64,000 nt of DNA from Mycolicibacterium flavescens (GTDB taxonomy: Bacteria; Actinomycetota; Actinomycetes; Mycobacteriales; Mycobacteriaceae), in assembly GCA_900637135.1 (NCBI GenBank), contig LR134353.1, positions 3,596,001-3,660,000 on the forward strand, written 5' to 3'. The notes beneath the pieces are model-generated. The model made no database searches and was not told where the DNA came from. It saw only the letters and a list, made by a program, of their open reading frames with translations. Made by a program: the position numbers and the translations under genes. Each line of letters begins with the position of its first letter. Position 1 is the first letter of the stretch. Shown here piece by piece: positions 50,439-59,224 of the stretch.

Positions 50439-51592
50439 GCACCCTGGCACGGGAGGTCGCGATCGTCGGCGTCGGTTATTCGCCGCTTAGCCGTACCGGT
50501 GAACCCAATCCCAACGCGCTGGCCTTAACTGCTGCGAAGGATGCGCTGTCTGATGCTGGTCTGCCGAGCGCTGCCGTGGACGGCATCTTCGAGTACAAGT
50601 TCGGTCCCGAATCCCCGGGCGCACAGGACATGGCACGTCTGCTCGGCGTATCCGACCTTGCTGCCTTCGCCGACATCTTCCCCACCGGTCCCTCTGGTGT
50701 GGCCGGCGCACTGGCCGGCGTGATGGCAGTGGCATCGGGCGCCTGCGAGACCGCGCTCGTATTCCGATGTCTCACCCGAGCAGCGGGCCACCAAGGGGGC
50801 GTGGCAAGCGGCCCGGAGGCGGTGTCGGGACGTGATCAGTTCCTCACACCGTACGGCTACCTGGGTGGCATTCTAGTTCTCCTCGGCCTGAAGAAGCAGC
50901 GCTGGATGGCCGAATATGGCCGTCCCGAAGAAGATTTCGGGCATATTGCCGTCAATGCGCGGCGGTGGTCGGCGCTCAACCCGCGCGCAGTGATGCGCGA
51001 AGAAATGACGATGGACGACTACCTGTCCTCGCGTATGGTCGCTAATCCGCTACGCGTGTTCGATTGCGATTATCCGGTCAACGGGGCAGTGGCCACTGTG
51101 ATCACGACCGCCGAGCGGGCTGCGGACCTGCGTCAACGCCCAGTGCTCGTCGACGCTATGAGTTATGGCACCGGTCGAGGCGCGGATTGGTTGTTCCACA
51201 CCGATTTCCTCTACGGCGGATCGATCGACTGTGCGAAGCGCTTGTGGCAGCGGTCTTCCGTCACCGTCGCAGACGTCGATGTCGCTCAAATTTACGATGG
51301 CTTCACGCCTGTGACCGTCGCCTGGATCGAGGCCCTTGGCGCATGTGGATTGGGCGAGTTCGGCGACTGGGTGGGCGACGGAAGTCGCCTTGGCCCGGGA
51401 GGCGACTTCCCGCTCAACACTGCAGGCGGACAACTCTCCGAGGGTCGGTTGCACGGCATCGGTTTCCTCAACGAAGCGGTTCTCCAACTACGGGGACAGT
51501 GCCAAACGCGACAGGTTTCCGATGCACAGGTCGCTGTCGTGACGAGCGGTGTGTATCCGCAGTGCGGTGCGATGGTGTTGACTGCGGTATGA
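50435..51592 (+). CDS. Thiolase-fold lipid-transfer protein (Ltp2-like retro-aldolase candidate)
   Basis: 385 residues from the GTG at 50435. Thiolase fold elements VAIVGVGYSPLSRTGE, FGHIAVNARRWSALNP, AQIYDGFTPVTVAWIEALG and PLNTAGGQLSEGRLHGIGFL are present, typical of the SCP2/Ltp group. Where classical thiolases have the reactive Cys, the segment reads FPTGPSGVAGA, with no Cys. That and the adjacent DUF35 gene suggest a retro-aldolase of the Ltp2 kind that releases a short acid from a branched side chain. Stop overlaps the regulator gene start (ATGA). Specific substrate unknown. Confidence 0.88.
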   Translation: MSTLAREVAIVGVGYSPLSRTGEPNPNALALTAAKDALSDAGLPSAAVDGIFEYKFGPESPGAQDMARLLGVSDLAAFADIFPTGPSGVAGALAGVMAVASGACETALVFRCLTRAAGHQGGVASGPEAVSGRDQFLTPYGYLGGILVLLGLKKQRWMAEYGRPEEDFGHIAVNARRWSALNPRAVMREEMTMDDYLSSRMVANPLRVFDCDYPVNGAVATVITTAERAADLRQRPVLVDAMSYGTGRGADWLFHTDFLYGGSIDCAKRLWQRSSVTVADVDVAQIYDGFTPVTVAWIEALGACGLGEFGDWVGDGSRLGPGGDFPLNTAGGQLSEGRLHGIGFLNEAVLQLRGQCQTRQVSDAQVAVVTSGVYPQCGAMVLTAV

Positions 51593-53181
51593 GCAAGAAA
51601 TCCGACACGACCGAGAAACGCGGCGCCCCCCCTGTGCGAAACGGCAACGCGGAGGTGATCTGGCGTGCGATGCCCCGCCGAAACACCCAGAAAGTCTCGC
51701 ACCTGCTGGCATCGGACCTTCGCCGTCAAATCCTCAACGGCCAACTAGCCGCAGACCAGCGGCTACCCTCTGAAGCCGAACTTACCGAGAGCTTACAGGT
51801 TTCCCGAGAGACGCTACGCGAGGCTCTGCGCATCCTCGAGTCGCAACAGTTCGTCGAGATCAGACGCGGCCGCGGGGGCGGCGCGGTCGTTCGTCGCCCC
51901 GGTTTGGAGGCGGTGCGCCGATATGTGGCCCTGCTGCTGCAATTGCGCAAGACCACGCTTGCACATCTCGAGGAAGCTCGATCAGTGGTCGAACCTCCCG
52001 CCGCCGAGCAGGTTGCGATCCGCGCCGGCTACAAAGATCTGGATATCCTCGTAGACCTGCACGACGCTGAACGCGCCGCCGAAGGCGATCCGCTTGCCTT
52101 CGTCACTGCGATGTCAAAGTTCGACCAAGCAATGACCGAATTTTCTGGGAACCAGACTCTCGCAATCATTGCTGGCGTATTCCGCGACATCTACGCCGGC
52201 CAGGTGTACTCGGCGATCGGCAGTGATGATGCTGCGGCGGCGGAGCGAATAGCCCGACGCGTGGTCGTAGGCCATAGTGCTTTTCTCAACGCCGCCCGCC
52301 GCCGGGACGGAGCGCTGGCGCGCAAGACTTGGACCGACTATCTCTACACCACAAGCCGCACAATTGTGAGCCGCAACCTCAGCCGCCAACCCATCGACAT
52401 CGCACCTCTTTGGCGCGCCCAGGCCACTCAGGCCGGTGGAGAAGCGACGCCGCGCCGATCATTGATCGTCGCTGCGGAGATTCGCGCCCGAATGGCCGAG
52501 GGGCAACTCACCGAGGGCGACCGGCTACCTCCGATGACTGATCTCGCCGACGAGTTCAGCATCTCCAGGCCGACGCTGCGCGAGGCACTGCGCATTCTGG
52601 AGATGGAGTTCCTGCTCGACCTTCGTACAGGGGATCGAGGCGGAGCCACCATCCACACTCCTTCCACACGTGTGGCGGCCCAGCTGGCTGGCATCATCCT
52701 GGAGGCGCGCGGAACGACGTTCGCCGACTTCTACCGGGCTCTGCGGCTGATCAACCCGAGCATCATGGGCCTGAGCGCATCCCGGATCAACTCAAGACAG
52801 CTTGCCGCACTCACCAACACAGAAGCCAACCTGGCCGCCTCCACCGAGGACACAGCGCAGTTCATCACGACGTGGTGGAAGGCAGAGAATTTAGCGTATT
52901 CCGCGGTCAGGAACCCTGCCCTCACAGTGATCGCCGAGATACTTCAATGGGTTCGCGTCGGGGTTGAACCAGCCATTGTCGCGGATGCCAAAGGACTGCC
53001 GTGGGTGAGCAAAACGAATGCCAAAGCGCGCGACCATTTTTCAAAGTTCGTATCGGCCGCCAAAAGGCACGACGCCGCGGGTGCCACGCAGGCTTGGTCA
53101 GATTCACTGAAGGCCACCGCAGCTTGGTACGACGAGGAATCGGAGTTCGGCGAACGACTGATGCTCGACCTGATGGGCTAA
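51589..53181 (+). CDS. Tandem double GntR/FadR-type regulator in one polypeptide
   Basis: 530 residues from the ATG at 51589, overlapping the previous stop (ATGA). It holds two complete FadR-like units: winged helix 1 at about 35-105 (SEAELTESLQVSRETLREAL with wing GRGGGAVVRRP) plus a helical FCD-type sensor to about 265, then winged helix 2 at about 285-355 (DLADEFSISRPTLREALRIL with wing RGGATIHTP) plus a second sensor to the end. I recall Rv3060c as a similar double GntR protein. Such a protein may bind two half-sites without dimerising and may sense acyl-CoA. It is the plausible regulator of this operon and the mce operon. Confidence 0.92.
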   Translation: MSKKSDTTEKRGAPPVRNGNAEVIWRAMPRRNTQKVSHLLASDLRRQILNGQLAADQRLPSEAELTESLQVSRETLREALRILESQQFVEIRRGRGGGAVVRRPGLEAVRRYVALLLQLRKTTLAHLEEARSVVEPPAAEQVAIRAGYKDLDILVDLHDAERAAEGDPLAFVTAMSKFDQAMTEFSGNQTLAIIAGVFRDIYAGQVYSAIGSDDAAAAERIARRVVVGHSAFLNAARRRDGALARKTWTDYLYTTSRTIVSRNLSRQPIDIAPLWRAQATQAGGEATPRRSLIVAAEIRARMAEGQLTEGDRLPPMTDLADEFSISRPTLREALRILEMEFLLDLRTGDRGGATIHTPSTRVAAQLAGIILEARGTTFADFYRALRLINPSIMGLSASRINSRQLAALTNTEANLAASTEDTAQFITTWWKAENLAYSAVRNPALTVIAEILQWVRVGVEPAIVADAKGLPWVSKTNAKARDHFSKFVSAAKRHDAAGATQAWSDSLKATAAWYDEESEFGERLMLDLMG

Positions 53182-53233
53182 TCAAGCGCACTGCAGCCTA
53201 GACGCGTTGACTTCGCTGATGTTAGGAGGACAT

Positions 53234-53401
53234 ATGAACGATACAGTCTTGAGCCCGAATGAGATGACCGATCACGTTATCGCGTCGTGTCTACGGGCAA
53301 CCGTGACTGCGGTGCATGAGGGCCCCGGTGAGTGGAGCAGCAGCACCCAGTCGGTAAAGCATTTGCACTCCGCGTCGGTCGCGACCCCGAGGACTGTCTG
53401 A
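53234..53401 (+). CDS. Small ORF of 55 residues with strong Shine-Dalgarno
   Basis: MNDTVLSPNEMTDHVIASCL.. starts at ATG 53234 behind TTAGGAGGA (AGGAGG at 53224-53229, spacing four bases). The stop TGA (53399-53401) overlaps the next gene's ATG by one base, so translation of the SDR may depend on it. No similarity to a known family is recognised and no signal or membrane segment is visible. It may be a leader peptide for coupling or a real small protein. Codon quality is less clear than in long genes. Confidence 0.6.
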   Translation: MNDTVLSPNEMTDHVIASCLRATVTAVHEGPGEWSSSTQSVKHLHSASVATPRTV

Positions 53402-54165
53402 TGAAGCTGCGTAACAAGGTCGTCGTCATCACCGGCTCTGGGGGCGGCATCGGTGAAGCGTGCGCACGGCGTTTCGTATCAGAAGGCGCGAAAGTGGTTG
53501 TCACCGATATCAATTGCGACGCAGTCACCCGCGTCGCTGATTCGATCGGCTGCGTCGGCCTCGCCGGAGACATCTCCGAAGAAGACACCGTCTGCGCGGT
53601 TGCTAAGCTGGCCCGCGACACATACGGAGAGATCGATATCTGGTTCAGCAACGCCGGCTATGCTGGGCCGCCGTTGTCCGGCGACATTTCCGACGACCAC
53701 CTGTGGGACCTCAGCTGGCGGCTTCATGTGATGTCACACGTGTACGCGGTCCGCCAAGTGTTACCGTCGATGCTCGAACGCCGCGAGGGCTTCCTGCTCC
53801 AAACGGCATCGGTCGTCGCGCTGGCAACACATCCCGACAAGGCCGCCTACGCCGTCACGAAGCACGCGGCGCTCGCCTTCTCTGAGTGGCTTGCGATGAC
53901 CTATAAAGCTAGAGGAATCAAAGTCGCGTGCTTCTGTCCCGGTCCTATGCTCACCCCCATGCTCTTTGCCGACGGGATACCAGCCGACCACCCGATTCTG
54001 CAGAATGCCGCCACCCCGGAAGAGGTAGCCAACCGACTGGTCGGAGCGATCGAAGCCGAGGAGTTCCTCATCCTCGATTCCTCCATCGGCATCGACTCGC
54101 TAACGGCAAAGGCCACGAATTACCAGGGTTGGATTGGCGATATGAGCGCGCTGATAAACGGTTGA
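53401..54165 (+). CDS. Short-chain dehydrogenase/reductase
   Basis: 254 residues from the ATG at 53401, coupled to the small ORF by a one-base overlap. The glycine motif ITGSGGGIGEACARRF (about 9-24), FSNAGYAGPP as NAG motif and the catalytic YAVTKHAAL (near 154-162) preceded by QTASVVALATH place it in the classical SDR family. The Asp-containing VVVTDINCDA suggests NAD rather than NADP. Likely oxidises an alcohol on the pathway intermediate. It is the last gene on the plus strand here; the following thiolase gene converges. Confidence 0.9.
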   Translation: MKLRNKVVVITGSGGGIGEACARRFVSEGAKVVVTDINCDAVTRVADSIGCVGLAGDISEEDTVCAVAKLARDTYGEIDIWFSNAGYAGPPLSGDISDDHLWDLSWRLHVMSHVYAVRQVLPSMLERREGFLLQTASVVALATHPDKAAYAVTKHAALAFSEWLAMTYKARGIKVACFCPGPMLTPMLFADGIPADHPILQNAATPEEVANRLVGAIEAEEFLILDSSIGIDSLTAKATNYQGWIGDMSALING

Positions 54166-54346
54166 TCTGCTGGCCGACTCAAATTCCTGGACTGCAACAA
54201 GCGGGCGGAACCGCTTGCAGCGCAGAATTGCAGGGAAGCATCCACGATGTGAGTCTGAATCTCGCAGCCGGTGAACGTGACACAAGCGCAAGCCGAGGCT
54301 TTTGTCCTGGGACACTCGAGGGATAACTTATATCAGTATCGAAACC

Positions 54347-55498
54347 TCAACTCGCCGAGACTTCGATCACCGTGGCCGAACCCATTCCCCCACCGACGCA
54401 CATGGCCGCGACCCCGATGCCGCCGCCTCGACGGCGTAGATCATGAATCAAGGTGACAAGCATTCGCGCGCCCGTGGCCGCCACCGGATGGCCAAGCGAG
54501 CAGCCACTGCCGCTGACATTGACGCGATCGGGATCAATATCGAGCAACTTGATCGTGGCCACGCACATCGAGGCGAACGCTTCGTTGATCTCAAAGAGAT
54601 CGATATCTGAAAGGGAAAGACCAGCGCGCCTCAGCGCTTTCGGGATGGCGTAGACGGGTGCCAACCCGGTATCTGCGGGGTCCACGCCGACCGAGGCCCA
54701 TGCGCGCACGGTGGCCAATGCTGGCAGACCAAGCTGCTCATCGGCGATGGCCAAAATTGCTCCGGCATCATTACCCCCGCTCGCGTTGCCGGCTGTGATC
54801 GAGAAGCCGTCGATCTCTGGGTGCAGCGGCTTCAGCGCAGCCAGTTTCTCCATGGTCGTATCGCGACGCGGATGTTCGTCCACCGAGAACAAGCCGTGCG
54901 GAGTGTCGATGGGTACGATCTCCGCTGCGAACCGCCCCTCGTCGATGGCTGCGACAGCGTTGCGGTGCGACCGCAGGGCCCAAGCATCCATTTCCTCACG
55001 GCTCACACCCGCCCTGACCGCCGCATTCCATCCGACTGTGATCGACATGTCCATGTTCGGCGCATCGGGTTGGTTGGGATGGGTGGGTGGATACCAGGCC
55101 ACCCAATCATCAGCTGTGGGGATCATCGTTCTAGGTGCCGTCGACGCAGAGTTGACACCACCGGCCAAGATCAGCTGGTCCATACCGGCGCGCACGCTTG
55201 CGACCGCAGACTGAACCGCGGCGAGACCCGCTGCGCAGTGGCGGTTGACGGCTAAGCCAGGCACCAAGGTCAAGCCGGATTCAATGGCTGCGTGACGGGC
55301 CACCACACCGCCGCCGTGCAAGCCCTCGCCGAGGATTACATCGTCGATCTGGATGGAATCCAGCGCTGCCGCAGCATTGGCAACGACGTGATGCGCCAAT
55401 TGATAGATGGTGGTGCTCCGTAGCGCACCCTTGAATGCGGTACCGATCGGCGTTCGGAGGGCGGATACGATAACAGCTTCAGCCACAGGCACTTCCAT
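54347..55498 (-). CDS. Acetyl-CoA acetyltransferase (thiolase)
   Basis: 383 residues from the ATG at 55496-55498. Full catalytic set: LAVNRHCAAGLAAVQ (Cys near 89), INEAFASMCVATI, GHPVAATGARMLVTLI (His near 346) and MCVGGGMGSATVIE (C-terminal Cys). This is a functional degradative thiolase, in contrast to the Cys-less homologue at 50435. It would release acetyl-CoA or propionyl-CoA from a 3-ketoacyl-CoA. It is 209 bases downstream of the SDR at 55708 and faces the SDR at 54165; about 180 bases between the converging ends hold nothing obvious. Confidence 0.94.
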   Translation of the reverse strand: MEVPVAEAVIVSALRTPIGTAFKGALRSTTIYQLAHHVVANAAAALDSIQIDDVILGEGLHGGGVVARHAAIESGLTLVPGLAVNRHCAAGLAAVQSAVASVRAGMDQLILAGGVNSASTAPRTMIPTADDWVAWYPPTHPNQPDAPNMDMSITVGWNAAVRAGVSREEMDAWALRSHRNAVAAIDEGRFAAEIVPIDTPHGLFSVDEHPRRDTTMEKLAALKPLHPEIDGFSITAGNASGGNDAGAILAIADEQLGLPALATVRAWASVGVDPADTGLAPVYAIPKALRRAGLSLSDIDLFEINEAFASMCVATIKLLDIDPDRVNVSGSGCSLGHPVAATGARMLVTLIHDLRRRGGGIGVAAMCVGGGMGSATVIEVSAS

Positions 55499-55707
55499 TC
55501 TTTTCGATCTAGTTGTCGGCGGATTCGGGTTTCCGATTCCCGTCCTCGCAAGACCATGCGTCCCGAATCGCCGTCAGGCCCGGCATAGGCCAGGGACCTC
55601 TACCTCCAGCCGTCCTCACGAGGTCGCGCCCCCGGGAATCCTGAACTCGAAATTCCTATCGATGGTTGGTGGTGATACACCTTCGTGGTTGGTGATGGGA
55701 CGCCACA

Positions 55708-56478
55708 TCAGAGTGTGCGGAAGAGCCCGCCGTCGACCAAGATCTGGGCGCCGTTGATGTAGCTGGCCGCCTCGCTCGCCAGAAACACGCAGAGGCCGGC
55801 CAGGTCCTCGGGCACGCCGATGCGCTTCATCGGATTCGCCGCGGCCGCCAAGGCTTGGTTCTCCGGTCCCCACGACTGGGACATCACGGTGTCGAAAGCA
55901 CCCGGCATCACCAGGTTCGCCCGGACGCTGGGCGCCCAAGCTCCGGCAAGCGCCAACGTAAGCGCGTTCAGCCCCGCCTTGGCCATCGCGTAGGGTAGGT
56001 CGGTGTGATCGGGGCGTAGCGTTCCCGCTGAGGTTACATTGATGATCGATCCACCGCCGCCCTCAGCCATCCGCGTACCGAAAAGGGCGGACAGCCGAAA
56101 AGGCCCACGCGCATTGACGGCGTGAACTTTGTCATAGAGCTCCTGGGTGACTGAGGGTAGGTCCTCGTAGACGGGTGAGACTCCCGCGTTGTTCACGAGC
56201 ACATCGCAGCGCCCGAACTTCTCGTAGACTGCGTCGAGCAATGCTTCGCAGTCGTCCCACCTACCCACATGGCAGCCAACCGGCATCACACGCCGGCCGC
56301 TGGCAGCCTCGATTTCGGCAGCCGTTGCCTTGCAACTGTCCAACTTGCGGCTTGCGACAACGACATCGGCTCCCGATAGCGCGAATCCCTCCGATATGGC
56401 ACGTCCGATTCCCCGACTCCCACCGGTGACAACGGCGACCTTGCCCGTTAGATCCAATAGCTCTGCCGGTGCTTTCAT
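55708..56478 (-). CDS. Short-chain dehydrogenase/reductase
   Basis: 256 residues from the ATG at 56476-56478 (MKAPAELLDLTGKVAVV). GGSRGIGRAI glycine motif (about 19-28), NNAGVSPVYE (near 92), and catalytic TSAGTLRPDHTDLPYAMAKA (Ser and Tyr-x3-Lys) are complete. ASRKLDS after strand 2 suggests NADP preference through Arg. Likely a reductase or dehydrogenase in the pathway. Upstream of it is a 435-base gap containing one AGTTGACT motif copy at 56678-56693, 200 bases from the start. Transcribed toward the thiolase. Confidence 0.92.
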   Translation of the reverse strand: MKAPAELLDLTGKVAVVTGGSRGIGRAISEGFALSGADVVVASRKLDSCKATAAEIEAASGRRVMPVGCHVGRWDDCEALLDAVYEKFGRCDVLVNNAGVSPVYEDLPSVTQELYDKVHAVNARGPFRLSALFGTRMAEGGGGSIINVTSAGTLRPDHTDLPYAMAKAGLNALTLALAGAWAPSVRANLVMPGAFDTVMSQSWGPENQALAAAANPMKRIGVPEDLAGLCVFLASEAASYINGAQILVDGGLFRTL

Positions 56479-56913
56479 CGGCGAGAGCCGCCGCCCGCGG
56501 CGTCCAACTCGCCGCCACTATGCCGAGGGCGCGAGACGTCGAAACCGTCCGGCGCAGCAGCCATCTCATCAAATATCGTCACATGATTAGCGACTCCGAC
56601 CTCAGCCGACGGAGTTGGTTCGCCACGCCCGCTACTCACCACTACGATCATCGGAACAGCTAACCTTAAATGATCACACCGAGTCAACTGTTATACGCCA
56701 TCTCATAGGCCTCGTGAGCACTCTTCGTCACGCAGCAGCCGATCGGCTCGTCGATCTATCAAAAATATCTCCGCAGACATTCGGCCATCATGAGGCGCCG
56801 CAACGACGAGCCACCTGATCGGGGAGATATCAACTCCGAGATTGATTGAGCTTCAGTAGCCCGGAGGCGTCGCCGAGCCGCCGGGGCAATCGAGGTTCGA
56901 TCCATCACGCCGA
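56479..56913. other. Gene-free stretch with one AGTTGACT motif copy
   Basis: 435 bases between the SDR start and the SnoaL stop, both on the minus strand. No ORF is convincing. It carries the motif TAACAGTTGACTCGGT (minus strand, 56693-56678) and a weak ATATCTCC/GGAGATAT inverted repeat (56765-56772 and 56823-56830) that may be a hairpin after the SnoaL gene. Otherwise unstructured to my eye. Confidence 0.5.
56678..56693 (-). promoter_or_regulatory. AGTTGACT motif copy upstream of the 56478 SDR gene
   Basis: Minus-strand TAACAGTTGACTCGGT, 200 bases before the SDR start at 56478. It has the same core as the copies at 49491, 49923 and 63037, and is the only motif copy in the 56.5-56.9 kb gap. 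Confidence 0.45.
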
Positions 56914-57474
56914 TCACCAAAGCTGCGGTGCGGGCGTGTCTATTTCCAGCGGGCGAACGTAAGAGAGATCACGCGTGTCCCGGGTGCCTTTGGAGTAACC
57001 CTGATCGAGGAAGGACTGTTCCGTCAGTGCAGACGCATCCGCAGTGATCATCAGCTCGACGCTGCAGCGCCGCACCAGTATTCGCCATACACCATCTCGC
57101 TTCTCCAGCCGATCGAGATAACGACCATTGATAAGCCGCGCTGTAGCGTTGTCGCGGTTGAGCAAGGTCACCATCACGTAACTCTCGGCGTGCGCGGTGT
57201 TGCCGTCAATCTCCACAGTATGCGTCGTGATGTTGTGCAAATGGTTCTGTGATCCAGCCGCGTGCGCGGGATTGATCCAAAGTGCGTAATTCGGACCGGG
57301 ATTGATCACATGGCCGTGCTCGTCAAACCCGTCTTCATGGTAGGCATCTGTGATGATCTGTGTGTCGTGGCGGTCATGCCCCCTAGCATGGGAGCAGATG
57401 CAATCGAGAATCGCCTGGCGGTCCATCAGGTAATTCATATTCATCTGCAACTCTCGCAATTCGGGAGAGGTCAC
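56914..57474 (-). CDS. SnoaL-like (NTF2-fold) protein
   Basis: 186 residues with GTG start at 57472-57474, preceded by AAAGGAG. NTF2/SnoaL_4 features: LMDRQAILDCICSHARGHDR (helix), GSQNHLHNITTHTVEIDGNT, AHAESYVMVTLLNRD and RYLDRLEKRDGVWRILVRRC. This subfamily includes the small dehydratases and ring-modifying enzymes. It is 42 bases downstream of the SDR at 57516, and they probably form a leftward operon. A catalytic assignment would need an alignment. Consistent with transformation of a ring or enol intermediate. Confidence 0.86.
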   Translation of the reverse strand: MTSPELRELQMNMNYLMDRQAILDCICSHARGHDRHDTQIITDAYHEDGFDEHGHVINPGPNYALWINPAHAAGSQNHLHNITTHTVEIDGNTAHAESYVMVTLLNRDNATARLINGRYLDRLEKRDGVWRILVRRCSVELMITADASALTEQSFLDQGYSKGTRDTRDLSYVRPLEIDTPAPQLW

Positions 57475-57515
57475 TTGGAGCTCCTTTGCTTATCGTTTGA
57501 ACTGGCATCACGGCA

Positions 57516-58274
57516 CTAGCCCCTTGGGCCACCGTTTATCCAAAGGGTTTGGCCCGAGCAATAGCTGGCGGCGTCAGAGGCGAAAAACAGAACGGCGTAG
57601 CCAATCTCGTGGGGTTCGCCGAGTCGGACCATGCCGTTGCCGGCAGCCAAGGAGGTTTCCTCGATCCCGTGCTTCTTAGCATCCTCGAGCAACAGCTCGG
57701 TTCGGACGGCACCACACGCCACCCCGTTGACGCGGATTCCCGACGGCGTCCACGCCGCGGCCATAGACATCGTCAAGTTGTTGACGGCAGCCTTGGAAGC
57801 ACCGTATGGCGCCCCCATCGGGAAGGCGAAGAACGAAGAACCCGACGATATGTTGACGATCGCGCCTCTTCCTTGTGTTCGCATCGGATTCGCCGCGAAT
57901 CGCGAGAGAAACCACACGCTTCCGATGTTCAGATCGATCACCTGGTGCCACTCCTCTGGCGTCCAGTCACTGATCGGCTTAGTCACCGCCCCGCCGGCAT
58001 TATTGACAAGAATGTCGAGCCGCCCAAAAACGGCAACGGTCTGACGTACCAAGTTCTCACAGTCAGCGACATCGGTGACGTCGGTCGGGACGACCACCGC
58101 TCGACGCCCCAACGCCTCTACTTCACCCGCGGTGCTCTCGAGCGGCTCACGGCGACGCCCCGCGAGGACAACATCTGCGCCATGTTCGGCCAGAACCAGT
58201 GCAATTCCACGCCCGATGCCCGTGCCGCCTCCGGTGACGATAGCCACTTGGCCGTTCAACAAGAACCTACTCAC
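57516..58274 (-). CDS. Short-chain dehydrogenase/reductase
   Basis: 252 residues with GTG start at 58272-58274 (MSRFLLNGQVAIVT). TGGGTGIGRGIALVL glycine-rich motif (about 14-28), NNAGGAVTKPISDWT, catalytic SGSSFFAFPMGAPYGASKAA (Ser, Tyr, Lys) and the C-terminal YCSGQTLWINGG typical of classical SDR enzymes. NADP-type Arg residues follow strand 2 (LAGRRREPL). Divergent from the nitroreductase at 58496, with an AT-rich 220-base gap. Likely part of the same catabolic unit as the SnoaL gene. Confidence 0.92.
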   Translation of the reverse strand: MSRFLLNGQVAIVTGGGTGIGRGIALVLAEHGADVVLAGRRREPLESTAGEVEALGRRAVVVPTDVTDVADCENLVRQTVAVFGRLDILVNNAGGAVTKPISDWTPEEWHQVIDLNIGSVWFLSRFAANPMRTQGRGAIVNISSGSSFFAFPMGAPYGASKAAVNNLTMSMAAAWTPSGIRVNGVACGAVRTELLLEDAKKHGIEETSLAAGNGMVRLGEPHEIGYAVLFFASDAASYCSGQTLWINGGPRG

Positions 58275-58495
58275 CCCACCGCTCCTTCGCCCACACCGAG
58301 GATCCGTCCCGGCGCACCGGCCAACTTGCGTTCATGCACTTCGAATTATTGGACGTTCGTATAGCATATCTGGTAGAACTCGAAACATGGTTGATATCTG
58401 GGTTATTCATGCATCGCGCTTCTCCTACGGGGGGATACCTTGCTTCATGGGTCCACGCGAGCGCGCGTTCGGGTCATATGATTGTTCAGGCTGAT

Positions 58496-59140
58496 ATGGA
58501 CCTCCGCGAAGCCCTCTATACGACTCGGGCCATGCGTCGTATCACGGGCGAGCCGATCTCAGTCGAAATACAGGCCCGCATATTGGATGCCGCAGTTCGT
58601 GCCCCCACTGCTGGCAACACCCAGACGTGGCGGTTCATGCTTGTCGACGACCCAAACAAGAAAGCGCGGCTGGGTGAAATCTACCGCGAGTGTATGGATA
58701 CTTTCGGCCGCGCCCACTACGGTGCCCGTACTGCGGCTGCCGAGGCGAATCCGAAAGACCCAGCGAACCAACGTCATTTGCGAATCATGCGCTCCTCCGA
58801 TTGGCTTGCAGAGAATTTCGACAAGTACCTACTGCTGTTCGCGTTCGGAACTGACGATCTGTATTCACTGTTGCCCGCACTCTGGAGTGCCCAATTGGCC
58901 GCCCGAGGCGAAGGAGTCGGCAGTACGCTGACCCGCATGCTGACCGCGCGCTCTAATGCTGTCTTCGAAGTGCTAGGTGTGCCCGCAGACGAAGGTTGGC
59001 AGATGGCTGCCTGCGTTGCGTTCGGCTGGCCCACCGGACGTTGGGGTAGAGCGGAGCGCGTAGCCGTTGAAGAGGTAAGTTATCAGGATTCCTGGGGCAA
59101 CCCCCTCGGCTTTTCAGTCAATGGGCCACTCTGGCCATGA
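58496..59140 (+). CDS. Nitroreductase family protein
   Basis: 214 residues from the ATG at 58496; an ATG at 58478 would add six residues, and no strong Shine-Dalgarno decides. FMN-binding features: LYTTRAMRRITGEPISVEIQ (Arg-rich start), APTAGNTQTWRFMLVDDPNK, LLFAFGTDDLYSLLPALWSA and ARGEGVGSTLTRM, plus AACVAFGWPTGRWGRAERV at the end. Members reduce enones, nitro groups or flavins using NAD(P)H. It is divergent from the SDR gene and convergent with the HutC-type regulator (85 bases). Role in the pathway is unproven. Confidence 0.9.
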   Translation: MDLREALYTTRAMRRITGEPISVEIQARILDAAVRAPTAGNTQTWRFMLVDDPNKKARLGEIYRECMDTFGRAHYGARTAAAEANPKDPANQRHLRIMRSSDWLAENFDKYLLLFAFGTDDLYSLLPALWSAQLAARGEGVGSTLTRMLTARSNAVFEVLGVPADEGWQMAACVAFGWPTGRWGRAERVAVEEVSYQDSWGNPLGFSVNGPLWP

Positions 59141-59224
59141 TTCGCGCGCAACTCCACTCGCGCACGAAATCTGAACGGTCCGGCAAAACCGGCGGTCGGT
59201 CCGGCGGTAGCAACGATGACCAAT

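Noticed and set aside
51064..51588. A long N-terminal extension of the double regulator into the thiolase-like gene
   Set aside because: It overlaps 51064-51588 in the thiolase coding frame; the ATGA overlap start at 51589 explains the operon.
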